Shown piece by piece: positions 1 through 6,720 of a DNA stretch of 9,992 nt. Origin of the DNA: Micropepsaceae bacterium (GTDB taxonomy: Bacteria; Pseudomonadota; Alphaproteobacteria; Micropepsales; Micropepsaceae); the NCBI GenBank assembly GCA_025450355.1, contig JANWHR010000131.1:1-9992 (forward strand), in the 5' to 3' direction. How positions within the stretch are numbered: position 1 is the stretch's first letter; each line of letters begins with the position of its first letter. The notes under the pieces are model-generated. The model saw only the letters and a program-made list of their open reading frames with translations, made no database searches and had not been told where the DNA came from. Position numbers and translations under genes: made by a program.

Positions 1-73
1 CTTTCTGACCACGAGTCTCGTGCGCTCTCGCGTCGTTATTCTCATCTATTTTTGCCACGGAGCGGTATTGAAG
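1..73. other. Non-NusA sequence at left edge, possible junction
   Basis: Just after the NusA residues LFAQE, the reading frame continues without a stop into 24 residues (begins LQYRSVAKIDENNDA) that do not resemble the strongly conserved NusA continuation. I checked all three minus-strand frames across the stretch and none restores NusA, so a simple frameshift does not explain it. The stretch is less GC-rich than its surroundings and contains a perfect 13-bp palindrome at 10-22. An assembly or amplification chimera at a contig end, an insertion or a rearrangement are all possible; the sequence alone cannot separate them. Confidence 0.55.
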
Positions 74-727
74 TTCCTGGGCGAACAGGCGGGCCATGAA
101 CTGCGGATGAGTGCGCGAAAGAAAAATCTGCGGTCCGCGGGATTCCCGCCGCACATCGTAAATATAGGCACGAATGCGGACGCCATTCCGGAAACTTTCG
201 CGGGGAATCATTTCGTCCCGCCGCACGACGCCTTCGGCGCGGCCGAAGTCCACCACCACCGAACCGAACTCGACGCGCTTGACCGTGCCATGCACGATTT
301 CCCCAATGCGGTCCTTGTATTCCTCATATTGGCGCTCGCGCTCGGCATCGCGCACCTTCTGAACGATCACCTGCTTGGCGGCCTGCGTCGCGATGCGCGA
401 GAATTCGATCGGGGGAAGAGTCTCCGCGATAATGTCTCCGACCTGGGCCGCGGGATTGCGCCGGTGCGCGTCGGTCACGGAAATCTCGATTTTGTCGTTC
501 TCGACCGCATCGACCACATGCAGATAGCGGGAGATATGCGTCTCTCCCGTTTTGGGATCGATTTCGACCCTGATTTCGTTCTCCGCGCCATAACGCGATT
601 TCGCGGCGCGCTGCATCGCCTCTTCCATGGCATGAATCACAACCGCCTTGTCGATGGATTTTTCCCGCGCAACCGCATCTGCAATCTGCAGCAGCTCCAG
701 CCGGTTCGCGGCGACTCCCATGGCCAT
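1..727 (-). CDS. nusA: Transcription termination/antitermination factor NusA, 3'-truncated by window edge
   Basis: NusA binds RNA polymerase and modulates pausing, termination and antitermination. Translating the minus strand from the ATG at 727 gives 242 residues before the edge. Residues 1-218 read as ordinary alphaproteobacterial NusA: an N-terminal RNAP-binding domain (begins MAMGVAANRLELLQIADAVA; IDPKTGETHISRYLHVV near 69-85) followed by an S1 RNA-binding domain (GEIVHGTVKRVEFGSVVVDFG, roughly 140-195) and then SRTHPQFMARLFAQE. The KH domains and the C-terminus are not in the window. From residue 219 (bases 1-73) the frame stays open, but the expected VPEI-type continuation is absent. 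The start at 727 is supported by GGGAGAGAG five bases upstream, inside the end of rimP; a second ATG at 721 is a weaker alternative. Its start lies 2 bases after the rimP stop, so the two genes are almost certainly co-transcribed and translationally coupled. Confidence 0.93.
   Translation of the reverse strand, partial: MAMGVAANRLELLQIADAVAREKSIDKAVVIHAMEEAMQRAAKSRYGAENEIRVEIDPKTGETHISRYLHVVDAVENDKIEISVTDAHRRNPAAQVGDIIAETLPPIEFSRIATQAAKQVIVQKVRDAERERQYEEYKDRIGEIVHGTVKRVEFGSVVVDFGRAEGVVRRDEMIPRESFRNGVRIRAYIYDVRRESRGPQIFLSRTHPQFMARLFAQELQYRSVAKIDENNDARAHETRGQK
10..22. repeat. Perfect short palindrome CACGAG-T-CTCGTG
   Basis: Six bases pair perfectly around a single central T, within the stretch that does not match NusA. 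It is short enough to occur by chance, so it is listed only because it lies in the anomalous segment. Confidence 0.4.
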
Positions 728-729
728 GA

Positions 730-1332
730 TCACTCTCTCCCGTTAAGCCCCGGCTGTTCCGGGGCAGATGGTTGCGAAGCCCTTGCGTGCCTGGCTTTAA
801 GGCTTTCCTGAATCAGCCGGTCGGTCAGCACGAGTTTTGCTTCACTGATGCCGGATACGGGCAACGACACGCGCTGTGGGCCACTTTCACCGCCCGTCTC
901 AATCTCCACTGTTCCATTCCGCATGCCGATGATGTTGCCCTTGAACCGCCTGCGCCCGGCGATGGGCTGGTCCAGTTCGATCCGCGCTTCGTGTCCGGAA
1001 AAGCGCGCAAAGTCCTCCGCCGAAACCAGTGGGCGGTCGATTCCGGGCGATGAGACTTCCAGCACATATTGTTCGGCGATCGGATCGGCGGCTTCGAGAA
1101 CTTCAGACAGTCTGCGCGACAGCACGGCACAGTCCTCGACGTCCATGCCGCCATCCGGACGTTCCGCCATCACCTGAAGCGTTTTGCGCTTGCCGCCCAT
1201 TACCCGCAGGCGCACAAGGCGATAACCGGCCGATTCGACAGCCGGGGCAAGAATTGCGTTCAGAATGGGCAGACCGCTCAATGTATAAACCCAAAACCCT
1301 TCCGGCGCGGCGATCTCACGATCACCACACAA
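730..1332 (-). CDS. rimP: Ribosome maturation factor RimP
   Basis: RimP is a cytoplasmic factor needed for 30S subunit maturation. The diagnostic family motif YVLEVSSPGIDRPL is present near residues 89-102, preceded by the N-terminal alpha/beta domain (APAVESAGYRLVRLRV, then GMDVEDCAVLSRRLSEVLE) and followed by the SH3-like C-terminal domain. A short basic tail follows, as in several alphaproteobacteria. The start is uncertain. The frame is closed by TAG at 1362-1360 and holds no ATG before the conserved domain. TTG at 1332 (200 aa) is the longest option but sits inside a perfect hairpin, while TTG at 1281 would leave a protein closer to E. coli RimP at the N-terminus. The gene ends with TGA 2 bases before the nusA ATG, the classic rimP-nusA pair. 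Confidence 0.92.
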   Translation of the reverse strand: MCGDREIAAPEGFWVYTLSGLPILNAILAPAVESAGYRLVRLRVMGGKRKTLQVMAERPDGGMDVEDCAVLSRRLSEVLEAADPIAEQYVLEVSSPGIDRPLVSAEDFARFSGHEARIELDQPIAGRRRFKGNIIGMRNGTVEIETGGESGPQRVSLPVSGISEAKLVLTDRLIQESLKARHARASQPSAPEQPGLNGRE

Positions 1333-1347
1333 CAGTTTTTCTGTTGT
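1329..1347. repeat. Perfect 7-bp inverted repeat with 5-base loop at the 5' end of rimP
   Basis: ACAACAG-TTTTT-CTGTTGT on the plus strand; on the rimP-sense strand the loop is AAAAA. In the rimP transcript it would form a small stem-loop spanning the upstream TTG start (1332), just downstream of the candidate promoter. It could mask that start, favouring the TTG at 1281, or it could be an operator for a dimeric repressor. No following T-run marks it as a terminator for either strand. Confidence 0.5.
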
Positions 1348-1360
1348 CGGGAATGGCGGC

Positions 1361-1389
1361 TATGTACGCCGGCGCAACCGGAAAAACAA
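1361..1389 (-). promoter_or_regulatory. Candidate sigma-70-type promoter for rimP-nusA
   Basis: On the minus strand a TTGTTT -35-like hexamer (1389-1384) is separated by 17 bases from a TACATA -10-like hexamer (1366-1361). It is the best match in the 97-bp gap between the divergently transcribed CPBP gene and rimP. This is pattern matching only; the same gap must also hold the CPBP promoter, for which I saw no clear hexamers. Confidence 0.35.
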
Positions 1390-1429
1390 GACCTGAACAG
1401 GGTTTTCGCTCCGCCTTCGCAAAGCTTTT

Positions 1430-2218
1430 ATGACGGAATCCGTAACAGTGCTGTCAATCAGGGAGACAGGCATCACAACCGGCACGCTTGATGTTCACCG
1501 CCCGCCACAGGCGTTCGGTTTCTGGAAAACGCTCGTGTGGACGATTCCCCTTACGCTCACGGCGGTGTTGTTCCAGACCGTCGGCGCCCTGGGCTACCTT
1601 GGCCTTTGGCGGCATTTCCATCCCCAGGCGCCGATCTCGCTGGCGAGCGCGGCGACCAATGGCGCGGTGATCGCCGCTTCATTGGCCTTCTCTGCGCCGG
1701 CGGTTGTTCTTCTGCTGGTCTGGATCGTCCGGCAAACCCGAGTGCCCGTTGCCGACTATCTCGCGCTCAAATGGCCGGGTTGGCGCGACATGGCGCTTGG
1801 CTTCGGCGCGCTTGCCCTCGTTCTGGGCGGTACCAGCGGGATCGCAACCTGGCTGGGCAAGGACAGTCCTGCGTTCATATCCGATACGTTCACCACCGCA
1901 GCATCCGCAGGAATGCTTCCCCTGTTGCTGATCTCTTTCGTGCTGCTGGCGCCGCTGCAGGAGGAACTCGTTTTCCGGGGATTTCTCCTGCGCGGGATTG
2001 CTCCGGCGATTGGCTCGTGGCCGGCCATTCTCGTGACCGCCGCGGTTTGGGCGGCAAGTCACCTTCAATACGAGTGGTTCTTCATCGGTGAGATTTTTGC
2101 CCTCGGCATCGTGTTCGGATGGATCAGGTGCCGCAGCGGTTCGCTCCTTGTACCGTTCGTTTTGCACGCCGTGGTAAACGGGATGGCGGTCGTCGCCGTA
2201 GCGATTGGCGCTGTTTGA
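1430..2218 (+). CDS. CPBP family intramembrane glutamic endopeptidase (Abi/CAAX-protease-like)
   Basis: This is a 262-aa polytopic membrane protein with the three CPBP (Abi, Rce1-like) motifs in order. They are EELVFRGFLLRG with the paired Glu at 178-179 and Arg 183, WAASHLQYEWFF with His 211, and VLHAVVNG with His 246 and Asn 250. Hydrophobic segments lie near 35-58, 75-100, 121-141, 161-177, 196-212, 217-231 and 238-260. The family cleaves substrates inside the membrane; bacterial members have been linked to prenyl-type protein processing, bacteriocin immunity and stress signalling, but the substrate here cannot be predicted. No good ribosome-binding site precedes the ATG at 1430. The gene runs against its neighbours, diverging from rimP and converging on trmB with only 2 bases between the two stop codons, so it looks like a single-gene insertion between trmB and rimP. 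Confidence 0.9.
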   Translation: MTESVTVLSIRETGITTGTLDVHRPPQAFGFWKTLVWTIPLTLTAVLFQTVGALGYLGLWRHFHPQAPISLASAATNGAVIAASLAFSAPAVVLLLVWIVRQTRVPVADYLALKWPGWRDMALGFGALALVLGGTSGIATWLGKDSPAFISDTFTTAASAGMLPLLLISFVLLAPLQEELVFRGFLLRGIAPAIGSWPAILVTAAVWAASHLQYEWFFIGEIFALGIVFGWIRCRSGSLLVPFVLHAVVNGMAVVAVAIGAV

Positions 2219-2220
2219 AA

Positions 2221-2899
2221 TTACCGCCGGACAAAGCGCAGATAGGCACATGGCCGGCCTGACGCCTTTGCTTTGGCTTCGTAACGGGTCTCGGGCCAAT
2301 CCTCCGGCCGTGTCCGCCAATCCGGCGGACCCTGTGCAAGCCAGCGAAACGAGCCATGCGCGATAAAGCGTTCGAGCGCCCAGACCAGATATCCGGGATC
2401 GTCGGTTGCAAAGCGCAGTTCCGCGCCCGGCCGCACGACGCGTGCCAGCGCATCCATCATCCGTACCGAGACGATCCGCCGTTTGTGGTGTCGCTTTTTG
2501 GGCCACGGGTCCGGAAAAAGCAGAAACACCCTGCCGAGTGCGGCCTCCGGAAGGGTTTCAATTACCTCCCGTGCGTCGCTCTGGTATAGCCGGACATTGG
2601 CAAGGTCCTGCGCCGCGATTTTCACCAGCAGTTTTGCCATTCCGGCGATGTATGGCTCGACGCCAATGAATCCGATATCGGGGTTGGACGCCGCCTGATC
2701 AGCGAGGTGCTCACCGGCGCCAAAGCCGATCTCCAGCCATACATCCCTCACCGTTTTGGGCCCAAAATAGAGCTTGGGATCGGAACCTGGTTCCGGTGTC
2801 AGATTGATCCGCGGGAGCAGGGTGTCCAGCAATCCCGCCTGGCGCGCACGGAGTTTCGGCCCTTTGCGCCGGCCATAATGCTTGTATTGGCGGGGCGGC

Positions 2900-2925
<26 letters not shown>
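2221..2925 (-). CDS. trmB: tRNA (guanine-N7-)-methyltransferase TrmB
   Basis: TrmB makes 7-methylguanosine at position 46 in the tRNA variable loop, using S-adenosylmethionine. With the start chosen here the protein has 234 aa. Visible features are the N-terminal HYGRRKG, the SAM-binding motif LEIGFGAGEHL (about 64-74), GVEPYIAGM, the hallmark FPDPWPKKRHHKRRIV (about 137-152), ATDDPGYL, and the C-terminal WPETRYEAKA that corresponds to the substrate-binding T-(K/R)-(F/Y)-E motif. The start is not certain: TTG at 2925 gives a 26-base overlap with the end of metK and fits the usual family length, whereas an ATG at 2964 would overlap metK by 65 bases and add residues not typical of the family. 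It follows metK directly, so the SAM producer and a SAM user are co-transcribed. Confidence 0.9.
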
Positions 2926-4090
<1,165 letters not shown>

Positions 4091-4116
4091 TTACACCCCT
4101 CGCGCTGACGGTGGCG

Positions 4117-4144
4117 TTCTTACAGGCTTTCCCGCAGGGGTCAA
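4117..4144 (-). promoter_or_regulatory. Candidate promoter for metK-trmB
   Basis: On the minus strand TTGACC (4144-4139, five of six matches to the -35 consensus) is followed after 16 bases by TAAGAA (4122-4117), a weak -10. It lies in the 83-bp hslU-metK gap. I compared the gap by eye with SAM-II and SAM/SAH riboswitch patterns and saw no convincing match, and no Rho-independent terminator is evident after hslU. Confidence 0.3.
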
Positions 4145-4173
4145 GGAATGCGAGCCGCATCCCGGCCAGTACG

Positions 4174-5481
4174 TCAAAGAATAAACCGCGACAGGTCCTG
4201 ATCTTTCGCGAGGTCTTCCACGCGTGCGCGCACATAGGTCCCGTCGATGGTCAGACCCTCATTTGGCCGATCCGTTGCCGTGAAGCTGATCTCGTCCAGC
4301 ACCCGTTCCATGATCGTCTGCAACCGGCGTGCGCCGATGTTCTCCACCCGCGCGTTCACATCCGCCGCAATCTGTGCAATGGCGTCGATGGCATCGGCCG
4401 TGAATGACAGCGACACGTTTTCCGTTTCCATCAGCGCAACATATTGCTTGATCAGACTGGCTTCCGGTTCGGTGAGGATGCGTTTGAAATCGTCCCGCGT
4501 CAGCGGCTTCAATTCGACGCGGATCGGCAGGCGTCCCTGCAATTCGGGAAGGAGATCGGACGGTTTGGCGAGGTGAAAAGCGCCGGAAGCGATGAAGAGA
4601 ATGTGATCCGTCTTCACCGGCCCATGCTTGGTGGCGACCGTTGTGCCCTCGAGTAGTGGCAGAAGATCGCGTTGTACGCCTTCCCGCGAGACATCCGCGC
4701 CTCCACGCACCTCCCCGCGGGCGCAGATCTTGTCGATCTCGTCCAGAAACACGATTCCATTGTCCTGCACGGCCTCGATCGCATCGCGGATCACGGTTTC
4801 ATTGTCGAGAAGCTTGTCCGCTTCTTCCGCAATCAGCAGCTCGTGCGACGCGGCCACCGTCATGCGGCGGGTCCTCGTCCGGCCGCCCAGCGCCTTTCCG
4901 AAAATATCGCCGAGATTGATCATTCCGATTTGCGCACCGGGCATTCCCGGGATTTCCAGCGATGGCATGCCCCCGGTATCGCGGAGTTCGATCTCGATTT
5001 CCTTTTCATTGAGTTCGCCGGCGCGAAGCTTCTTGCGAAAGGATTCTTTGGTCGCCGAACCCGCGTTCCCAACCAGCGCGGTCAACACGCGATCCTCGGC
5101 CTTGGCTTCCGCCTGGGCTTCGACCTCGCGCCGTTTGGCGGCACGCACCAGGCCAATCCCGACCTCCAGAAGATCACGGACGATCTGTTCGACGTCCCGG
5201 CCGACATATCCGACTTCGGTGAATTTCGTCGCCTCCACCTTCAAAAAGGGCGCTTGCGCCAGCTTTGCGAGCCGCCGGGAAATTTCGGTTTTCCCCACAC
5301 CCGTGGGACCGATCATCAGAATGTTCTTCGGCAGGACTTCTTCGCGCAGCGATTCCGGAAGCTGCTGCCGCCGCCAGCGATTGCGCAGCGCAATCGCCAC
5401 CGCGCGCTTGGCGTCATGCTGCCCGACAATGTAGCGGTCCAGTTCGGAAACGATTTCACGGGGGGTAAAGGAGGCGTTCAT
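4174..5481 (-). CDS. hslU: HslU (ClpY), ATPase subunit of the HslUV protease
   Basis: HslU is the AAA+ unfoldase that feeds substrates into the HslV peptidase. The 435-aa protein has every expected element: N-terminal TPREIVSELDRYIVGQ, Walker A GPTGVGKT (58-65), pore loop GYVG (91-94), an inserted I-domain (about 110-230), Walker B IVFLDEID (243-250), GRLPIRVELKPLT (316-328), sensor-2 GARRLQTIMERVLDE (383-397) and the conserved C-terminal DLSRFIL, which docks into HslV. The start is set at ATG 5481 because it overlaps the hslV stop as ATGA; a longer frame to 5529 would add 16 unrelated residues. No separate ribosome-binding site is needed with such an overlap, suggesting translational coupling. 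It is followed by metK on the same strand. Confidence 0.97.
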   Translation of the reverse strand: MNASFTPREIVSELDRYIVGQHDAKRAVAIALRNRWRRQQLPESLREEVLPKNILMIGPTGVGKTEISRRLAKLAQAPFLKVEATKFTEVGYVGRDVEQIVRDLLEVGIGLVRAAKRREVEAQAEAKAEDRVLTALVGNAGSATKESFRKKLRAGELNEKEIEIELRDTGGMPSLEIPGMPGAQIGMINLGDIFGKALGGRTRTRRMTVAASHELLIAEEADKLLDNETVIRDAIEAVQDNGIVFLDEIDKICARGEVRGGADVSREGVQRDLLPLLEGTTVATKHGPVKTDHILFIASGAFHLAKPSDLLPELQGRLPIRVELKPLTRDDFKRILTEPEASLIKQYVALMETENVSLSFTADAIDAIAQIAADVNARVENIGARRLQTIMERVLDEISFTATDRPNEGLTIDGTYVRARVEDLAKDQDLSRFIL

Positions 5482-6023
5482 GAAATGACCAGAGTCTCGA
5501 GCGTGACATTTTCGTTCGTGAACACACAAATCCCGGCGGCTATTTTCATCGCCCGCCTGGCAATGTCCTCCGCAGGCAGATCGAAACCCGAAAGCGCGCG
5601 CGCGGCGGCCAGCGCATAGGCCCCGCCCGATCCGATTCCGATCAACCCGTCTTCCGGCTCCAGTACGTCTCCGGTACCGGAAATCACCAGTGAGCTGTTG
5701 CGGTCCGCAACCGCCATCATCGCTTCAAGGCGGCGCAGATAACGATCCGTGCGCCAGTCCTTCGCCAGTTCCACGCAGGCGCGCGCCAGATTTCCGGGAG
5801 AGGTCTCCAGCTTGGCTTCCAGCCGTTCGAACAGCGCGAACGCGTCGGCCGTCGCGCCCGCAAAGCCGGCGATCACGTCGAATTTGCCGATGCGGCGGAC
5901 CTTCTTCGCATTGGCCTTGATGACTGTGTTGCCCATGGACACCTGGCCATCTCCGGCAACGACCACCTGCCCACCCTTCCGCACGGAAAGGATCGTGGTG
6001 CCATGCCACACTGTTTCGGTCAT
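5478..6023 (-). CDS. hslV: HslV (ClpQ), proteasome-like peptidase subunit
   Basis: HslV forms the double hexameric threonine-protease core of HslUV. The protein has 181 residues. The mature N-terminus should be Thr 9 (sequence WHG-TTILSVRKGG), implying an eight-residue propeptide that is removed autocatalytically; E. coli HslV only loses its Met. Relative to Thr 9 as residue 1, Asp 17 (AGDGQ) and Lys 33 (NAKKVRR) of the catalytic centre are in place. AGFAGATADAFALFERLE, ELAKDWRTDRYLRRLEA and GIGSGGAYALAAARAL also match the family. GGAG nine bases before the ATG is a reasonable ribosome-binding site. It overlaps hslU by 4 bases and diverges from hisB across a 93-bp gap. Confidence 0.97.
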   Translation of the reverse strand: MTETVWHGTTILSVRKGGQVVVAGDGQVSMGNTVIKANAKKVRRIGKFDVIAGFAGATADAFALFERLEAKLETSPGNLARACVELAKDWRTDRYLRRLEAMMAVADRNSSLVISGTGDVLEPEDGLIGIGSGGAYALAAARALSGFDLPAEDIARRAMKIAAGICVFTNENVTLETLVIS

Positions 6024-6116
6024 CGCGGGAAACTCCGGTGCGGAAGTGGGGACGTTCGACTAAGCCGAGCCCATAAGATATAGCTCCAAAGCCCGCTTTA
6101 AAGGCTACGAGAGGCG
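6024..6116. promoter_or_regulatory. Divergent hslV / hisB intergenic region
   Basis: This 93-bp gap must carry promoters in both directions. It contains the window's most AT-rich short stretch, near CCATAAGATATAGC (6071-6084). On the hslV strand CTTTAA and TATCTT hexamers sit 17 bases apart, a possible promoter, and the CTTTAA is only loosely like the heat-shock sigma -35 CTTGAA. On the hisB strand TATAGC could serve as -10 with no good -35. AGAGG lies two bases before the hisB ATG. These assignments are tentative. Confidence 0.3.
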
Positions 6117-6716
6117 ATGCGTACGGCGACAGTTGAACGAAAGACCCGCGAAACGGAAATCCTGGTTTCGCTCGATCTCGACGGAACGGGTGTTCACGAC
6201 ATCGACACCGGCATCGGTTTTCTCGATCACATGCTGGAAAGTTTTTCCCGCCATTCCGCCATCGACCTGAAGGTCCGGGCACAGGGCGACCTTCATGTCG
6301 ATTTTCACCACACCACCGAAGATACGGCGATTGTCATCGGTCAGGCGGTCCGGCGCGCATTGGGAGAATTTGCCGGAATTCGCCGTTTCGGCTCCTCTCT
6401 CATGCCGATGGATGAAACGCTGACAAGGGTGGCGATTGACATCTCAAACCGGCCCTATCTGATCTGGAAGGTGAAATTCACGCGGCCCAAAATCGGTGAA
6501 ATGGATACCGAACTGTTCCGCGAGTGGTTTCAGGCGCTGGCGCAAAATGCTGCCATTTGTCTGCACATCGAAAATCTTTACGGCGAAAACAGCCACCATA
6601 TCGTGGAGACCTGTTTCAAGGGCACGGCGCGTGCGCTGCGCCAGGCGGTCGAGATCGATGAGCGGCTGGCGGGGGCGGTGCCCTCCACGAAAGACGTTCT
6701 CGTCGATTCCCAATGA
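6117..6716 (+). CDS. hisB: Imidazoleglycerol-phosphate dehydratase (monofunctional HisB)
   Basis: HisB removes water from imidazole glycerol phosphate, a middle step of histidine synthesis, using manganese held by repeated His/Glu motifs. The 199-aa protein lacks the N-terminal phosphatase domain of the E. coli enzyme, as is usual in alphaproteobacteria. Metal-site motifs are GIGFLDHMLESFSRHS (32-47), DFHHTTEDTAI (62-72) and ENSHHIVETCFKG (157-169). The C-terminal VPSTK is followed by Asp at 193 where most family members have Gly; this is a one-base difference (GAC versus GGC) near the active-site tail. Downstream lies a permease and not the hisH-hisA-hisF genes commonly found in this class, so the rest of the pathway must be elsewhere. 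Confidence 0.96.
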   Translation: MRTATVERKTRETEILVSLDLDGTGVHDIDTGIGFLDHMLESFSRHSAIDLKVRAQGDLHVDFHHTTEDTAIVIGQAVRRALGEFAGIRRFGSSLMPMDETLTRVAIDISNRPYLIWKVKFTRPKIGEMDTELFREWFQALAQNAAICLHIENLYGENSHHIVETCFKGTARALRQAVEIDERLAGAVPSTKDVLVDSQ

Positions 6717-6720
6717 CGCG

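Noticed and set aside
10..60. Sequencing-adaptor remnant at the left edge
   Set aside because: GTCTCGTG-x-GCTC at 16-28 loosely resembles part of a transposase-library adaptor, but the match breaks down after about a dozen bases and the mosaic end is absent.
20..811. 263-codon plus-strand frame antisense to nusA and the rimP end
   Set aside because: The minus strand encodes NusA and RimP residue by residue; the plus-strand product resembles nothing.
1679..2506. 275-codon minus-strand frame spanning the CPBP and trmB 3' ends
   Set aside because: It is antisense to the CPBP gene and out of frame with trmB, and both of those have diagnostic motifs.
4091..4173. A SAM-sensing riboswitch ahead of metK
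   Set aside because: The metK leader was compared by eye with SAM-II and SAM/SAH consensus patterns and no pseudoknot-type match was seen. A covariance-model search would settle it.
4672..5619. Long plus-strand frames antisense to hslU (315 and 268 codons)
   Set aside because: hslU is a certain gene over its whole length, and the antisense products have no recognisable domain.
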